This document shows, piece by piece, positions 17,746-25,724 of a stretch of 64,000 nt of DNA. This DNA is from Site-B1 sp963722665 (GTDB lineage: Bacteria > Bacteroidota > Bacteroidia > Flavobacteriales > Flavobacteriaceae). The stretch's first letter is position 1. Every line of letters begins with the position of its first letter. Both the position numbers and the translations under genes were made by a program. The stretch is from the NCBI GenBank assembly GCA_963722665.1, contig CAVRNW010000043.1:1-64000 (forward strand). Reading direction: 5' to 3'. The notes under the pieces were generated by a model that had not been told where the DNA came from, did no database searches, and saw only the letters and a program-made list of their open reading frames with translations.

Positions 17746-20157
17746 ATGCAAGAAAATCCTGAGTTAACAGCTAACATAACCTATGACGACTTTAAGACAG
17801 AAGTCTTAAATGATTATAAAATAGCTGTAACCAGTAGAGAATGCAGTATTCTTGGCAGACGTGAAGTACTGACAGGCAAGGCCAAATTCGGAATATTTGG
17901 TGACGGAAAAGAAGTGCCGCAACTTGCATTGTCCAAAGCCTTTAAAAACGGGGACTTTCGGTCTGGATATTACAGAGATCAGACGTTTATGATGTGTATA
18001 GGACAACTTACTGTTGAGCAGTTCTTTGCTGGCCTTTATGCAAATTCCGATTTGAAGCAGGAACCAATGTCGGCTGGAAGACAAATGGGTGGTCATTTTG
18101 CCACTCACAGTCTCGACGAAAAAGGAAATTGGAAAGATCTTACAAAACAAAAAAACTCCAGTGCCGATATTTCTCCTACTGCAGGACAAATGCCTCGTTT
18201 GTTAGGCTTGGCACAAGCATCAAAGGTTTATCGAGGAATTAAGGAAATCGATGGTGCAAAATTTTCAGTTAATGGTGACGAAATAGCCTGGGGAACTATT
18301 GGAAATGCAAGTACCAGCGAAGGTTTGTTTTTTGAAACCATCAATGCGGCAGGTGTTTTACAGGTTCCTATGGTGGTTAGTATTTGGGATGATGAATATG
18401 GAATTTCAGTTCCTGCTAAATATCACACAACTAAAGAAAGTATTTCGGAAGCACTTAAAGGATTTAAGCGTTCGGAGGACAAGAAAGGATATGAGATCCT
18501 AAAAGTGAAAGGCTGGAATTATGTGGAATTGATTCAAACATATCTCAACGCCTCAGAAATAGCAAGAACAGAGCATGTTCCTGTATTAATTCATGTTGAA
18601 GAACTGACACAACCTCAAGGGCATTCAACATCGGGCAGTCATGAACGTTATAAATCCAAAGAACGCCTCGAATGGGAAAAGAAGAATGATTGTATTTTAA
18701 AGATGCGTGAATGGATGATAGCAAATGATATCGCATCCGATGAAGAACTTATTCAAATAGAAAGAGATATTAAAAAAGTTGTTCGAACAGCTAAAACTGC
18801 AGCATGGAATAATTTTCTGGCACCAATTATAGAAGAGCAAAACGAACTAAAACCATTACTAACTAATTTAGCTGAAAAAAGTACTAATAAAGTTTTTATT
18901 GACAAATTGGTCGTTAAACTTAATACATATAGTGAACCTGGTAGGAAGGACGTAATATCAATTGCCCGTAAAGCACTTCGTTATGTTTTAAACGAGGAAT
19001 CAAAAGAAAAAGAAGCCCTTAAAAACTGGGTTAACAATTATTTTACGATCAATCAACCCTTGTACAGTTCTCATCTGTATAGCAAGTCTGAAAATCGAGC
19101 TTTAAATGTTACTAATGTCGATCCGGTTTATGACAATAAGCCTGAAAAAGTAGATGGGAGAGTTATTATTAGAGATAATTTTGAATATCTCATTCAAAAA
19201 TATCCGAACCTGTTGTTTTTTGGTGAAGATACCGGAAATATTGGTGATGTAAATCAAGGTCTGGAAGGTCTTCAACTCAAGTTTGGTGTAGAAAGAATTT
19301 CGGATACAGGTATTCGTGAAGCAACAATTATAGGTCAGGGAATTGGAATGGCTATGAGAGGCCTCAGGCCAATTGCCGAAATTCAATATCTTGATTATTT
19401 AATGTATGCTTTACAGATCATAAGTGACGACCTATCGACATTGCATTACAGAACCAAAGGTCGTCAAAAAGCACCTTTAATTATTAGGACAAGAGGGCAC
19501 AGATTAGAAGGAATATGGCATTCCGGCTCACAATTAGGCGGAATCTTAAACCTGATCAGAGGAATTTATGTGCTGGTTCCAAGAAACATGGTTAAAGCTG
19601 CCGGATTTTATAATACTTTATTACAAGCTGATAATCCTGCATTGGTTATAGAATGCTTGAACGGCTATAGATTAAAAGAGAATCTTCCTTCAAATATTGG
19701 GGAATTTACAACTCCAATAGGTGTTGTCGAAACATTGGTAGAAGGATCAGATATTACACTTCTTTCTTATGGATCAACACTAAGAATTGTGCAACAAGTT
19801 GCAAAAGAATTACTGGAAGTTGGTGTAGAAGCTGAAGTTATCGATATTCAATCTTTACTTCCTTTTGATATCAATCAAGACATTGTTAAAAGCATAGAAA
19901 AGACGAATCGTTTAGTAATAATTGATGAGGATGTTCCAGGTGGAGCATCAGCATACATTCTAAACGAAGTACTTAATAATCAAAATGGATATCAATATCT
20001 TGACAGTCAGCCAAAATTGATCACCGCCAATGAGCACAGACCGGCATATGGTACTGATGGAGATTACTTCTCAAAACCTTCAGCAGAGGATATTTTTGAA
20101 GGTATTTATGACGTCATGAATGAAATGAGCCCTGTTGATTTCCCGAAATTGAGATAA
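17746..20157 (+). CDS. Fused alpha/beta E1 component of a branched-chain-type 2-oxoacid dehydrogenase
   Basis: An 803-residue thiamine-diphosphate enzyme in which the E1 alpha (about residues 1-450) and E1 beta (about 470-803) chains are fused. The alpha part carries the TPP/Mg motif around NGDEIAWG and STSEGLFFETIN, and the phosphorylation-loop-like HSTSGSHERYKSKERLEWE. The beta part has FFGEDTGNIGDVNQGLEGL, SDTGIREATIIGQGIGMA, GYR and DEDVPGGASAYI. It catalyses oxidative decarboxylation of a 2-oxoacid and passes the acyl group to an E2 lipoyl protein; E2 and E3 are not in this window. Start is the ATG at 17746 (MQENPELTANITYDDF), placed by the promoter. Branched-chain rather than pyruvate substrate is inferred from family resemblance. 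Confidence 0.9.
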   Translation: MQENPELTANITYDDFKTEVLNDYKIAVTSRECSILGRREVLTGKAKFGIFGDGKEVPQLALSKAFKNGDFRSGYYRDQTFMMCIGQLTVEQFFAGLYANSDLKQEPMSAGRQMGGHFATHSLDEKGNWKDLTKQKNSSADISPTAGQMPRLLGLAQASKVYRGIKEIDGAKFSVNGDEIAWGTIGNASTSEGLFFETINAAGVLQVPMVVSIWDDEYGISVPAKYHTTKESISEALKGFKRSEDKKGYEILKVKGWNYVELIQTYLNASEIARTEHVPVLIHVEELTQPQGHSTSGSHERYKSKERLEWEKKNDCILKMREWMIANDIASDEELIQIERDIKKVVRTAKTAAWNNFLAPIIEEQNELKPLLTNLAEKSTNKVFIDKLVVKLNTYSEPGRKDVISIARKALRYVLNEESKEKEALKNWVNNYFTINQPLYSSHLYSKSENRALNVTNVDPVYDNKPEKVDGRVIIRDNFEYLIQKYPNLLFFGEDTGNIGDVNQGLEGLQLKFGVERISDTGIREATIIGQGIGMAMRGLRPIAEIQYLDYLMYALQIISDDLSTLHYRTKGRQKAPLIIRTRGHRLEGIWHSGSQLGGILNLIRGIYVLVPRNMVKAAGFYNTLLQADNPALVIECLNGYRLKENLPSNIGEFTTPIGVVETLVEGSDITLLSYGSTLRIVQQVAKELLEVGVEAEVIDIQSLLPFDINQDIVKSIEKTNRLVIIDEDVPGGASAYILNEVLNNQNGYQYLDSQPKLITANEHRPAYGTDGDYFSKPSAEDIFEGIYDVMNEMSPVDFPKLR

Positions 20158-20201
20158 AATCCAGTATTTCTCAATATCTTAATATGTTTTAAAGCGTTAG
20201 T

Positions 20202-20681
20202 ATGAAGCCTGCAACAGTTAAACAACTTAAGGACGAACTTAGTCATTCTTCACAAGAAGAATTGGTTAACCTATGTTTAAGACTTTCCAGATTTAAAAAG
20301 GAAAATAAAGAACTACTCACCTATTTGCTGTTTGAATCCACAAATGAACAAAGTTATATAGAATCCATAAAACAAGAGGTTGATGAGCAATTCGAACAAA
20401 TAAATACCAACAGCTACTTCTATATAAAAAAGAGTGTTCGAAAAATACTACGAAACATTAAGAAATACATAAGATATTCCTTGAATAAGGAAACTGAAGT
20501 AGAATTACTTCTATATTTTTGCAAGAAATTGATTGAATTTAAACCTTCAATTTTAAATAATGTAACGCTCACCAATATATTTAACAGACAACTTTTATTC
20601 ATTAAAAATAAAATTATAGCATTACATGAAGATTTGCAGTATGATTTCAATGTACAGCTAAGTGATCTGAAAGCAGAATAA
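20202..20681 (+). CDS. Small helical protein of unknown function
   Basis: A 159-residue, Lys/Glu-rich, almost entirely alpha-helical cytoplasmic protein without signal or membrane segment. It opens MKPATVKQLKDELSHSSQEEL and contains a basic helix (FYIKKSVRKILRNIKKYIRY). No catalytic motif is visible, and I do not recognise the family with confidence. It lies 44 bases after the E1 gene and before the glucokinase gene on the same strand. The regular coding pattern and ATG start support it being real. Confidence 0.75.
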   Translation: MKPATVKQLKDELSHSSQEELVNLCLRLSRFKKENKELLTYLLFESTNEQSYIESIKQEVDEQFEQINTNSYFYIKKSVRKILRNIKKYIRYSLNKETEVELLLYFCKKLIEFKPSILNNVTLTNIFNRQLLFIKNKIIALHEDLQYDFNVQLSDLKAE

Positions 20682-20753
20682 AACCGTTTTACAATTTTGT
20701 TTGGTTTTTTTGATCAACTTTTATTAAGTTCGTTCTCAACAAATAGAGTTTTT

Positions 20754-21497
20754 ATGGAAATACTAGGTATCGATATAGGAGGTTCAGGCATAAAAGGAGC
20801 CATTGTAGATGCAGAAACCGGCAAATTAGTAAGTAAAAGAATTCGAATTGCAACCCCAAAACCTTCAAAACCACCTGCGGTTGCTGAGACTGTTCATGAT
20901 ATTATTAAAAATTTTAAATGGGAAGGCCCTGTTGGTGTTTCTTTTCCTACTGTTATAAAAAATGGTAAGGCCTTACTCAATAGTAATTTCCCTAAATCAT
21001 GGAAAAACACTCAAATTGATGAGCTTTTTAAAGAACACTGCAAGCGCGATTTTTATGTATTGAATGATGCTGACGCCGCTGCTATGGCTGTTATGAAATT
21101 TGGTGCCGGTAAGGATAAAAAGGGACTCGTTATTACAATTACCGTTGGAACAGGACTTGGATCGGGTGTGTTCTTTGACGGACAACTACTGTCAAATTTT
21201 GAACTGGGCAGAATTTATGGAAAGAAAGGTGACATTATGGAATCCTTTGCTGCAGATTCTGCAAGAAAGCGTGAGAAATTAGATTATAAGGAATTTGGTA
21301 AACGACTCAATTTCTTTTTATCTCATGTAGAGCAAACCATGCATCCTGAAATTTTTATAATTGGTGGAGGAATCAGTAAAAAAATGGATAAGTTCAAAAA
21401 ATATCTAACCTTGGATACTCCGGTTATTCCTGCTCAGTTATTAAATGATGCTGGAATTATTGGCGCAGCCATGTTTGCTTTGGAAAATATTCATTAA
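20754..21497 (+). CDS. ppgK: ROK-family polyphosphate-type glucokinase
   Basis: A 247-residue sugar kinase of the actin/hexokinase fold. The phosphate-1 motif is MEILGIDIGGSGIKGAIVD, the catalytic base segment is VLNDADAAAMA, and the adenosine-side motif is TITVGTGLGSGVF. Its short length (about 250 residues rather than about 300) and single-domain layout match polyphosphate glucokinases of Bacteroidota and Actinobacteria, which phosphorylate glucose with polyP and/or ATP. An in-frame ATG at 20697 would add a 19-residue hydrophobic leader not seen in the family; the ATG at 20754 starts directly at the beta-strand before the DxGG loop and is preferred. Phosphoryl donor preference is inferred. 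Confidence 0.82.
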   Translation: MEILGIDIGGSGIKGAIVDAETGKLVSKRIRIATPKPSKPPAVAETVHDIIKNFKWEGPVGVSFPTVIKNGKALLNSNFPKSWKNTQIDELFKEHCKRDFYVLNDADAAAMAVMKFGAGKDKKGLVITITVGTGLGSGVFFDGQLLSNFELGRIYGKKGDIMESFAADSARKREKLDYKEFGKRLNFFLSHVEQTMHPEIFIIGGGISKKMDKFKKYLTLDTPVIPAQLLNDAGIIGAAMFALENIH

Positions 21498-21531
21498 AGA
21501 CTGCATTTATTATAAAGTTAATTATTCTGGA

Positions 21532-22536
21532 TCAATTTAAAATCCTGACTATTAACTCCTTCAGCAAATCTCTTTGTGGTAAAGCATTAGCACCTACTCC
21601 TTTACTCTTTACATCAAATTCACGTAAAACCGCAATGGCAGCACTAACTTTTTTCATCGGATAATTTTTAGCAGCTGAAGTATACTCACTCACAAAATAG
21701 GGATTCACTCCTAACGCTAAAGCTACATTTCTAGGCGACCTGTCGTTTAATCCGTGATAATGCAGAAGTTGAGAGAAAAAATTAAACAACAAAGAAACGG
21801 TAACAACCATTGGATTGTCCTTTGGGTTGTCGGCGAAATAATTGATAATTTGATGTGCCTTGATCACATTTTTTTCTCCTATTGCCTTTCGAAGTTCGAA
21901 ATTGTTAAAATCCTTGCTAATACCAATATTCTCTTCTACATCCTCGGGTGTGATCTGGGTTCCTTTAGGAAGAATAATCTGAAGTTTCTTTAATTCATTA
22001 TCAATTTTACTCAGATCTGTTCCTAAAAATTCAACAAGCATTTGGGAAGCTTTTGGAATTATTTTATAATCTCTGGAAGCCAGTATCTGCCTTATCCAAT
22101 TGGCAACCTGGTTTTCATAGAGTTTCTTACTTTCAAATACAACGCCATTCTTTAAGAGTGTTTTATACAAGCCTTTTCGTTTATCGAGCTTTTTATATTT
22201 ATAGTTTATAACCAAAACCGTTGATGGTTGCGGATTTTCAGCATAGGAAATTAATTTTTCAATGGTTCTGGACAGATCTTGGCCTTCCTTAACAATTACT
22301 ACCTGTCTCTCGGCCATCATAGGGTACCTTTTCGCATTAGCCACTACATCTTCAATTGTCACATCACGACCATACAACACCATCTGGTTAAACCCTTTTT
22401 CTTCCTCTTCAAGAACATTTTTTTCAATGTAATCAGAAATCAAATCAATATAATATGGTTCCTCACCCATTAAGAAATAAATAGGTTTTAAATTGCCATT
22501 TTTAATATCGGTTATCAGTTGTTTGACTTCGTCCAA
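21532..22536 (-). CDS. holA: DNA polymerase III subunit delta
   Basis: A 334-residue clamp-loader delta subunit, which opens the beta sliding clamp during replication. It starts MDEVKQLITDIKNGNLKPIYFLMGEEPYYID (first half shown in the family as the 'PVYFLxGEE' segment) and has the AAA+-like but Walker-less N-terminal domain. It ends with the helical collar containing LRKAIGEKN, NPMVVTVSLLFNFF and LLKELIVRIL. Length is normal. It converges with the glucokinase gene (34 bases between stops) and is divergent from the HsdR-N-like gene, an arrangement often seen in flavobacteria. Confidence 0.93.
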   Translation of the reverse strand: MDEVKQLITDIKNGNLKPIYFLMGEEPYYIDLISDYIEKNVLEEEEKGFNQMVLYGRDVTIEDVVANAKRYPMMAERQVVIVKEGQDLSRTIEKLISYAENPQPSTVLVINYKYKKLDKRKGLYKTLLKNGVVFESKKLYENQVANWIRQILASRDYKIIPKASQMLVEFLGTDLSKIDNELKKLQIILPKGTQITPEDVEENIGISKDFNNFELRKAIGEKNVIKAHQIINYFADNPKDNPMVVTVSLLFNFFSQLLHYHGLNDRSPRNVALALGVNPYFVSEYTSAAKNYPMKKVSAAIAVLREFDVKSKGVGANALPQRDLLKELIVRILN

Positions 22537-22658
22537 AATATTATACTACTTTTATTTATCGTCAATCCGAATTGAGTCTCAATATTTTCAAAACGAAGCA
22601 TGGAGAAATTCTCTATACAATTTTCTCCCAAAAATCGGTCGAAGTGACATTATAATTA

Positions 22659-22666
22659 TAAATTTG
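22659..22666 (+). promoter_or_regulatory. -7 box (TAAATTTG) almost abutting the HsdR-N-like start codon
   Basis: TAAATTTG ends 5 bases before the GTG at 22671. Using the box-to-start distance seen at the SRP RNA (6 bases), transcription would begin at about 22672, that is at the start codon itself. This suggests a leaderless or near-leaderless message. Confidence 0.5.
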
Positions 22667-22670
22667 TTTA

Positions 22671-23117
22671 GTGCAGAATTTAAATTTTCCCACATATACT
22701 TTTCGATTCAAAAATAGCGAAAATAAACGGCTTATTTTTGATGATATTCGTAAAAAATTTGTTGTATGTCAACCCGAAGAATGGGTCAGACAGAATTGCG
22801 TGCAATTTTTAATTCAGGAAAAACAATACCCAAGATCATTGATCAATGTTGAAAAAGAATTAAAAGTAAATAATTTAAGTAAACGTTACGATATTGTTGT
22901 ATTCAATTCTGATGGATCCATTCATTTGATGGTAGAATGTAAAGCACCGAAAGTGAATATAGATCAGTCTGTATTTGACCAGATAGCAAGATATAATTTA
23001 ACTTTAAATGCTGAATATTTAATGGTGTCAAATGGAATAAATCACTATTATTGCCTGATGGATGCGGTAGCGAAAGAATATCAGTTTCTTAAAGATATTC
23101 CTAATTATAAAGAATGA
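22671..23117 (+). CDS. Orphan HsdR N-terminal-domain-like PD-(D/E)XK protein
   Basis: A 148-residue protein resembling only the nuclease domain of type I restriction HsdR subunits (HSDR_N_2 type). The PD-(D/E)XK core is readable: an early Glu-containing helix (EEWVRQNCVQFLI), Asp in KRYDIVVF, and the E-x-K pair in MVECKAP. The motif QSVFDQIARYN follows and is also typical. No helicase, HsdM or HsdS gene is nearby, so this is not a restriction system. Such solo proteins occur next to holA in many flavobacteria, suggesting a housekeeping DNA role, which is inference. Start is GTG at 22671. The stop overlaps the glycosyltransferase ATG (ATGA). Confidence 0.85.
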   Translation: MQNLNFPTYTFRFKNSENKRLIFDDIRKKFVVCQPEEWVRQNCVQFLIQEKQYPRSLINVEKELKVNNLSKRYDIVVFNSDGSIHLMVECKAPKVNIDQSVFDQIARYNLTLNAEYLMVSNGINHYYCLMDAVAKEYQFLKDIPNYKE

Positions 23118-24103
23118 AAACAGCAGTTGTCATATTGAATTGGAATGGTAAGGACTTACTCGCAAAATTTTTACCTTCAGTCATTGCTAATACGAAGGAA
23201 GCTAATATTTACATTGCAGATAATGCTTCTACTGACGATTCGGTTAGTTTTGTAAGATCGACCTTCCCAGAAGTAAAAATTATAGAAAATTCAGAAAACG
23301 GAGGTTATTCCAAAGGTTATAATAAAGCACTTGAAAACCTAAATGAAGAAGTTTTTTGTTTGCTGAACAGTGATATTGAAGTAACTAAGGACTGGTTGAA
23401 ACCAATATTGAAAACGTTTGAAGATGAACCTAATACTGCAATTATTCAACCAAAAATATTGGATTATAACAAAAGAGATCATTTTGAATATGCGGGAGCT
23501 GCAGGAGGATTTATCGATAAATTTGGCTATCCTTATTGTAGGGGAAGAATATTTAATTCTGTAGAAGAGGATGGAGGACAATTTGATGATAAATCAGATA
23601 TTTTTTGGGCATCCGGAGCATGTTTGTTCGTTAGAAATTCCGTTTTTTCTGAATTAAGGGGATTGGATGAAGCTTATTTTGCTCATATGGAGGAAATCGA
23701 TCTTTGCTGGAGAGCGAAAAATATAGGTTATGACACAAGATTTGTTTCTGAATCAACTGTTTATCATGTTGGAGGTGCCACTTTGAAGAATACAAACCCA
23801 AAAAAGACCTTTTTAAATTTCAGAAATAGTTTGTTTAACCTTGTTAAAAATGCCGGTGGTAATCTTTTCATTCTTATTCTCTTAAGATTGGTATTGGATG
23901 GAATAGCAGGGTTAATATTTTTGATTGAATTTAAATTAAGCCATTTCTTTGCTATATTCAAGGCTCACATTAGTTTCTACCGTTGTTTACCAGTTTTATT
24001 AAAACAAAGAAAAGCCCTAAAACAATCTAAAAATTATTATACAGTAAGATCAATAGTTTGGTCCTATTTTGTATTAAAGAAACGCGAGTTTAAAAGTTTA
24101 TAA
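23114..24103 (+). CDS. Glycosyltransferase family 2 (rhamnosyltransferase-like)
   Basis: A 329-residue GT-A enzyme. It opens MKTAVVILNWNGKDLLAKFL, with nucleotide-binding IADNASTDDSV, the DxD-like metal site in LLNSDIEV, an acceptor-side WASGACLFVR and the catalytic-base region HMEEIDLCWRAKNIGY. The C-terminal 90 residues contain a hydrophobic stretch (LFILILLRLVLDGIAGLIFLI) that probably attaches it to the inner membrane. It likely adds a sugar to a lipid-linked glycan or surface polysaccharide; donor and acceptor are unknown. It overlaps the preceding nuclease-like gene by 4 bases, so the two are co-transcribed although functionally unlike. Confidence 0.9.
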   Translation: MKTAVVILNWNGKDLLAKFLPSVIANTKEANIYIADNASTDDSVSFVRSTFPEVKIIENSENGGYSKGYNKALENLNEEVFCLLNSDIEVTKDWLKPILKTFEDEPNTAIIQPKILDYNKRDHFEYAGAAGGFIDKFGYPYCRGRIFNSVEEDGGQFDDKSDIFWASGACLFVRNSVFSELRGLDEAYFAHMEEIDLCWRAKNIGYDTRFVSESTVYHVGGATLKNTNPKKTFLNFRNSLFNLVKNAGGNLFILILLRLVLDGIAGLIFLIEFKLSHFFAIFKAHISFYRCLPVLLKQRKALKQSKNYYTVRSIVWSYFVLKKREFKSL

Positions 24104-24129
24104 ATTTTTAGTAAAAGTTTTGTTAATCC

Positions 24130-24161
24130 TTGTTTTTGCTACATTTTTTTATATACTTTTG
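24130..24161 (+). promoter_or_regulatory. Promoter (TTG-N21-TACTTTTG) for the OmpA-like lipoprotein
   Basis: TTG at 24130-24132 and TACTTTTG at 24154-24161 with a 21-base spacer match the flavobacterial promoter. The ATG is at 24190, giving a leader of about 22 bases. Confidence 0.65.
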
Positions 24162-24189
24162 ATATAATAATCCATTATTAACATAACTT

Positions 24190-25050
24190 ATGAAAAAATT
24201 ATTTTTATTTAGCTTTTCAGCATTATTACTTCTTAGTTCATGTGTGTCTAAAAAGGAATACACTGCATTAGAGGAGAAACACAAAAACACACAAGATCTA
24301 TTAAATACAGCAACTGTTAAACTTAATAAATGTTTATCAGATGAAGCTGCTGCTGTAGCTAGATTGGAAGGTATGAAAGAGCAATTAGCAGATATGCGCA
24401 AAACAAATCAGGATTTAATCGATACTAAAGGAAATCTAACAACACTAACTGTAAAAGGTGCAGATAACCTTGAGAAATCTTTAGAAAGCTTGAAAGAAAA
24501 AGATCTTAAGATCAACAGGCTGCAAGATGCCTTAAACAAAAAGGATAGTGTAACATTGGCTTTAGTAAGCAGTTTAAAGAAAGCTGTGGGTATTGATGAT
24601 CCGGACATTGAAATTAACGTTGAAAAAGGTGTTGTTTATATTTCAATTGCTGATAAATTATTATTTCAATCAGGTAGTTATAATGTAACCAGCAGAGCAA
24701 AAGAAATTTTGGCAAAAGTTGCGAAGGTTATTAACAGCAAACCTAATTTTGAAGCAATGGTAGAAGGGCATACAGACAACGTCCCTTACAGAAAAGAACC
24801 ATTGTTAGATAACTGGGACTTAAGTGTAAAACGTTCAACATCTGTGATCAGGTTATTGCAGGAATTAGGTGTAAACCCAGCTCAATTGATTGCTGCCGGT
24901 AGAGCCGATTTTGTTCCTTTGGTTGATAATGATACAGCGGAGAACAGAGCTCGAAACAGACGTACTCGTATCGTGGTATTACCTAAAATAGATCAGTTCT
25001 ATGATATGATTGAAAAGGAAATGAAAAGCCTTTCTGCAACTCCAAACTAA
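24190..25050 (+). CDS. OmpA-family peptidoglycan-binding lipoprotein
   Basis: A 286-residue lipoprotein. The signal MKKLFLFSFSALLLLSSC ends in a lipobox (Cys18). It is followed by a Lys/Glu-rich coiled-coil region (residues 25-120, LEEKHKNTQDLLNTATVKL and so on) and an OmpA/MotB domain (about 135-280). The peptidoglycan-binding motif is intact: VEGHTDNVPY and ARNRRTRIVVLPK, with Asp and Arg that contact diaminopimelate. It should tether the outer membrane to the wall. It has its own promoter and a strong terminator, so it is a single-gene unit. Confidence 0.93.
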   Translation: MKKLFLFSFSALLLLSSCVSKKEYTALEEKHKNTQDLLNTATVKLNKCLSDEAAAVARLEGMKEQLADMRKTNQDLIDTKGNLTTLTVKGADNLEKSLESLKEKDLKINRLQDALNKKDSVTLALVSSLKKAVGIDDPDIEINVEKGVVYISIADKLLFQSGSYNVTSRAKEILAKVAKVINSKPNFEAMVEGHTDNVPYRKEPLLDNWDLSVKRSTSVIRLLQELGVNPAQLIAAGRADFVPLVDNDTAENRARNRRTRIVVLPKIDQFYDMIEKEMKSLSATPN

Positions 25051-25071
25051 TTATTAAATAAAAAATTAATA

Positions 25072-25100
25072 AAAGCTCAATCGAAAGGTTGGGCTTTTTT
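25072..25100 (+). terminator. Rho-independent terminator after the OmpA-like gene
   Basis: AAAGCTCAA at 25072-25080 pairs with TTGGGCTTT at 25089-25097 (one G-U pair), with an 8-base loop, followed by T residues to 25100. Confidence 0.8.
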
Positions 25101-25102
25101 AT

Positions 25103-25724
25103 TTAAAAGATCTCTAAACTACCTTTACCTTCTCTGACTATTAAAGGTTCATCCTCAGAAAAATCAATAACAGTTGAAGCTTCATTACCACCATACCCAC
25201 CGTCAACAACAAGATCCACTAATTTATCCCATTTTTCGGCTATCAATTCAGGATCGGTCGTGTATTCTATAATCTCATCTTCATCTCTAATAGATGTTGA
25301 TACGATAGGATTACCCAGTTCCTTAACTATTTCCAAGGCTATAGAATTGTCAGGCACCCTAATTCCTACTGTCTTTTTCTTTTTAAATGCGGAAGGAAGC
25401 GTTTTGGCACCAGGGAGAATAAAAGTATAAGGACCAGGCAATGCTCGTTTTAATATTTTAAACGTAGTATTATCTATTTGCTTGACATAATCACTCAAAT
25501 TGCTCAAGTCAGAACAAATAAAGGAGAAATTAGCCTGATCCAATTTTACATTTTTTATTCTTGCCAGTCTTTCAAGTGCCTTATTATTAGTAATGTCACA
25601 ACCTAATCCGTAAACCGTATCTGTTGGGTAAATGATTATTCCACCTCTGTTTTAAAACCTCGACTACTTTTTTAATAGCTCTAGGATTAGGATTCTCCTG
25701 GTATATCTTAATTACTTGCGCCAT
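25103..25724 (-). CDS. L-threonylcarbamoyladenylate synthase (Sua5/YciO/YrdC), frame broken by an apparent 1-base insertion
   Basis: This makes threonylcarbamoyl-AMP for the t6A37 modification of ANN-decoding tRNAs. The ATG at 25724 starts MAQVIKIYQENPNPRAIKKV, then VEVLKQ. The frame then shifts; deleting one base of the CTCT region at 25645-25648 (plus strand) restores GGIIIYPTDTVYGLGCDI, the hallmark substrate-binding segment, and joins it to KNVKLDQANFSFICSDLSNL. The restored protein has 206 residues, normal for the short YrdC-type family. The PYTFILPGAK and STSIRDEDE segments are intact. As t6A synthesis is usually essential, a sequencing error is the likely cause. It follows the helicase start region in reverse order: the stop of pcrA abuts this ATG. 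Confidence 0.88.

Noticed and set aside
20697..20753. N-terminal extension of the polyphosphate-type glucokinase from 20697
   Set aside because: The extra 19 residues are hydrophobic and unlike the family N-terminus; the ATG at 20754 begins directly at the first beta-strand of the nucleotide-binding fold.
22493..22717. Small plus-strand reading frame upstream of the HsdR-N-like gene
   Set aside because: It overlaps the holA start antisense and the promoter box, and its hydrophobic translation has no family resemblance.
22671..24103. A restriction or other defence system around the HsdR-N-like protein
   Set aside because: No methylase, specificity, helicase or other defence gene is present; its neighbours are holA and a glycosyltransferase, an arrangement typical of housekeeping loci.
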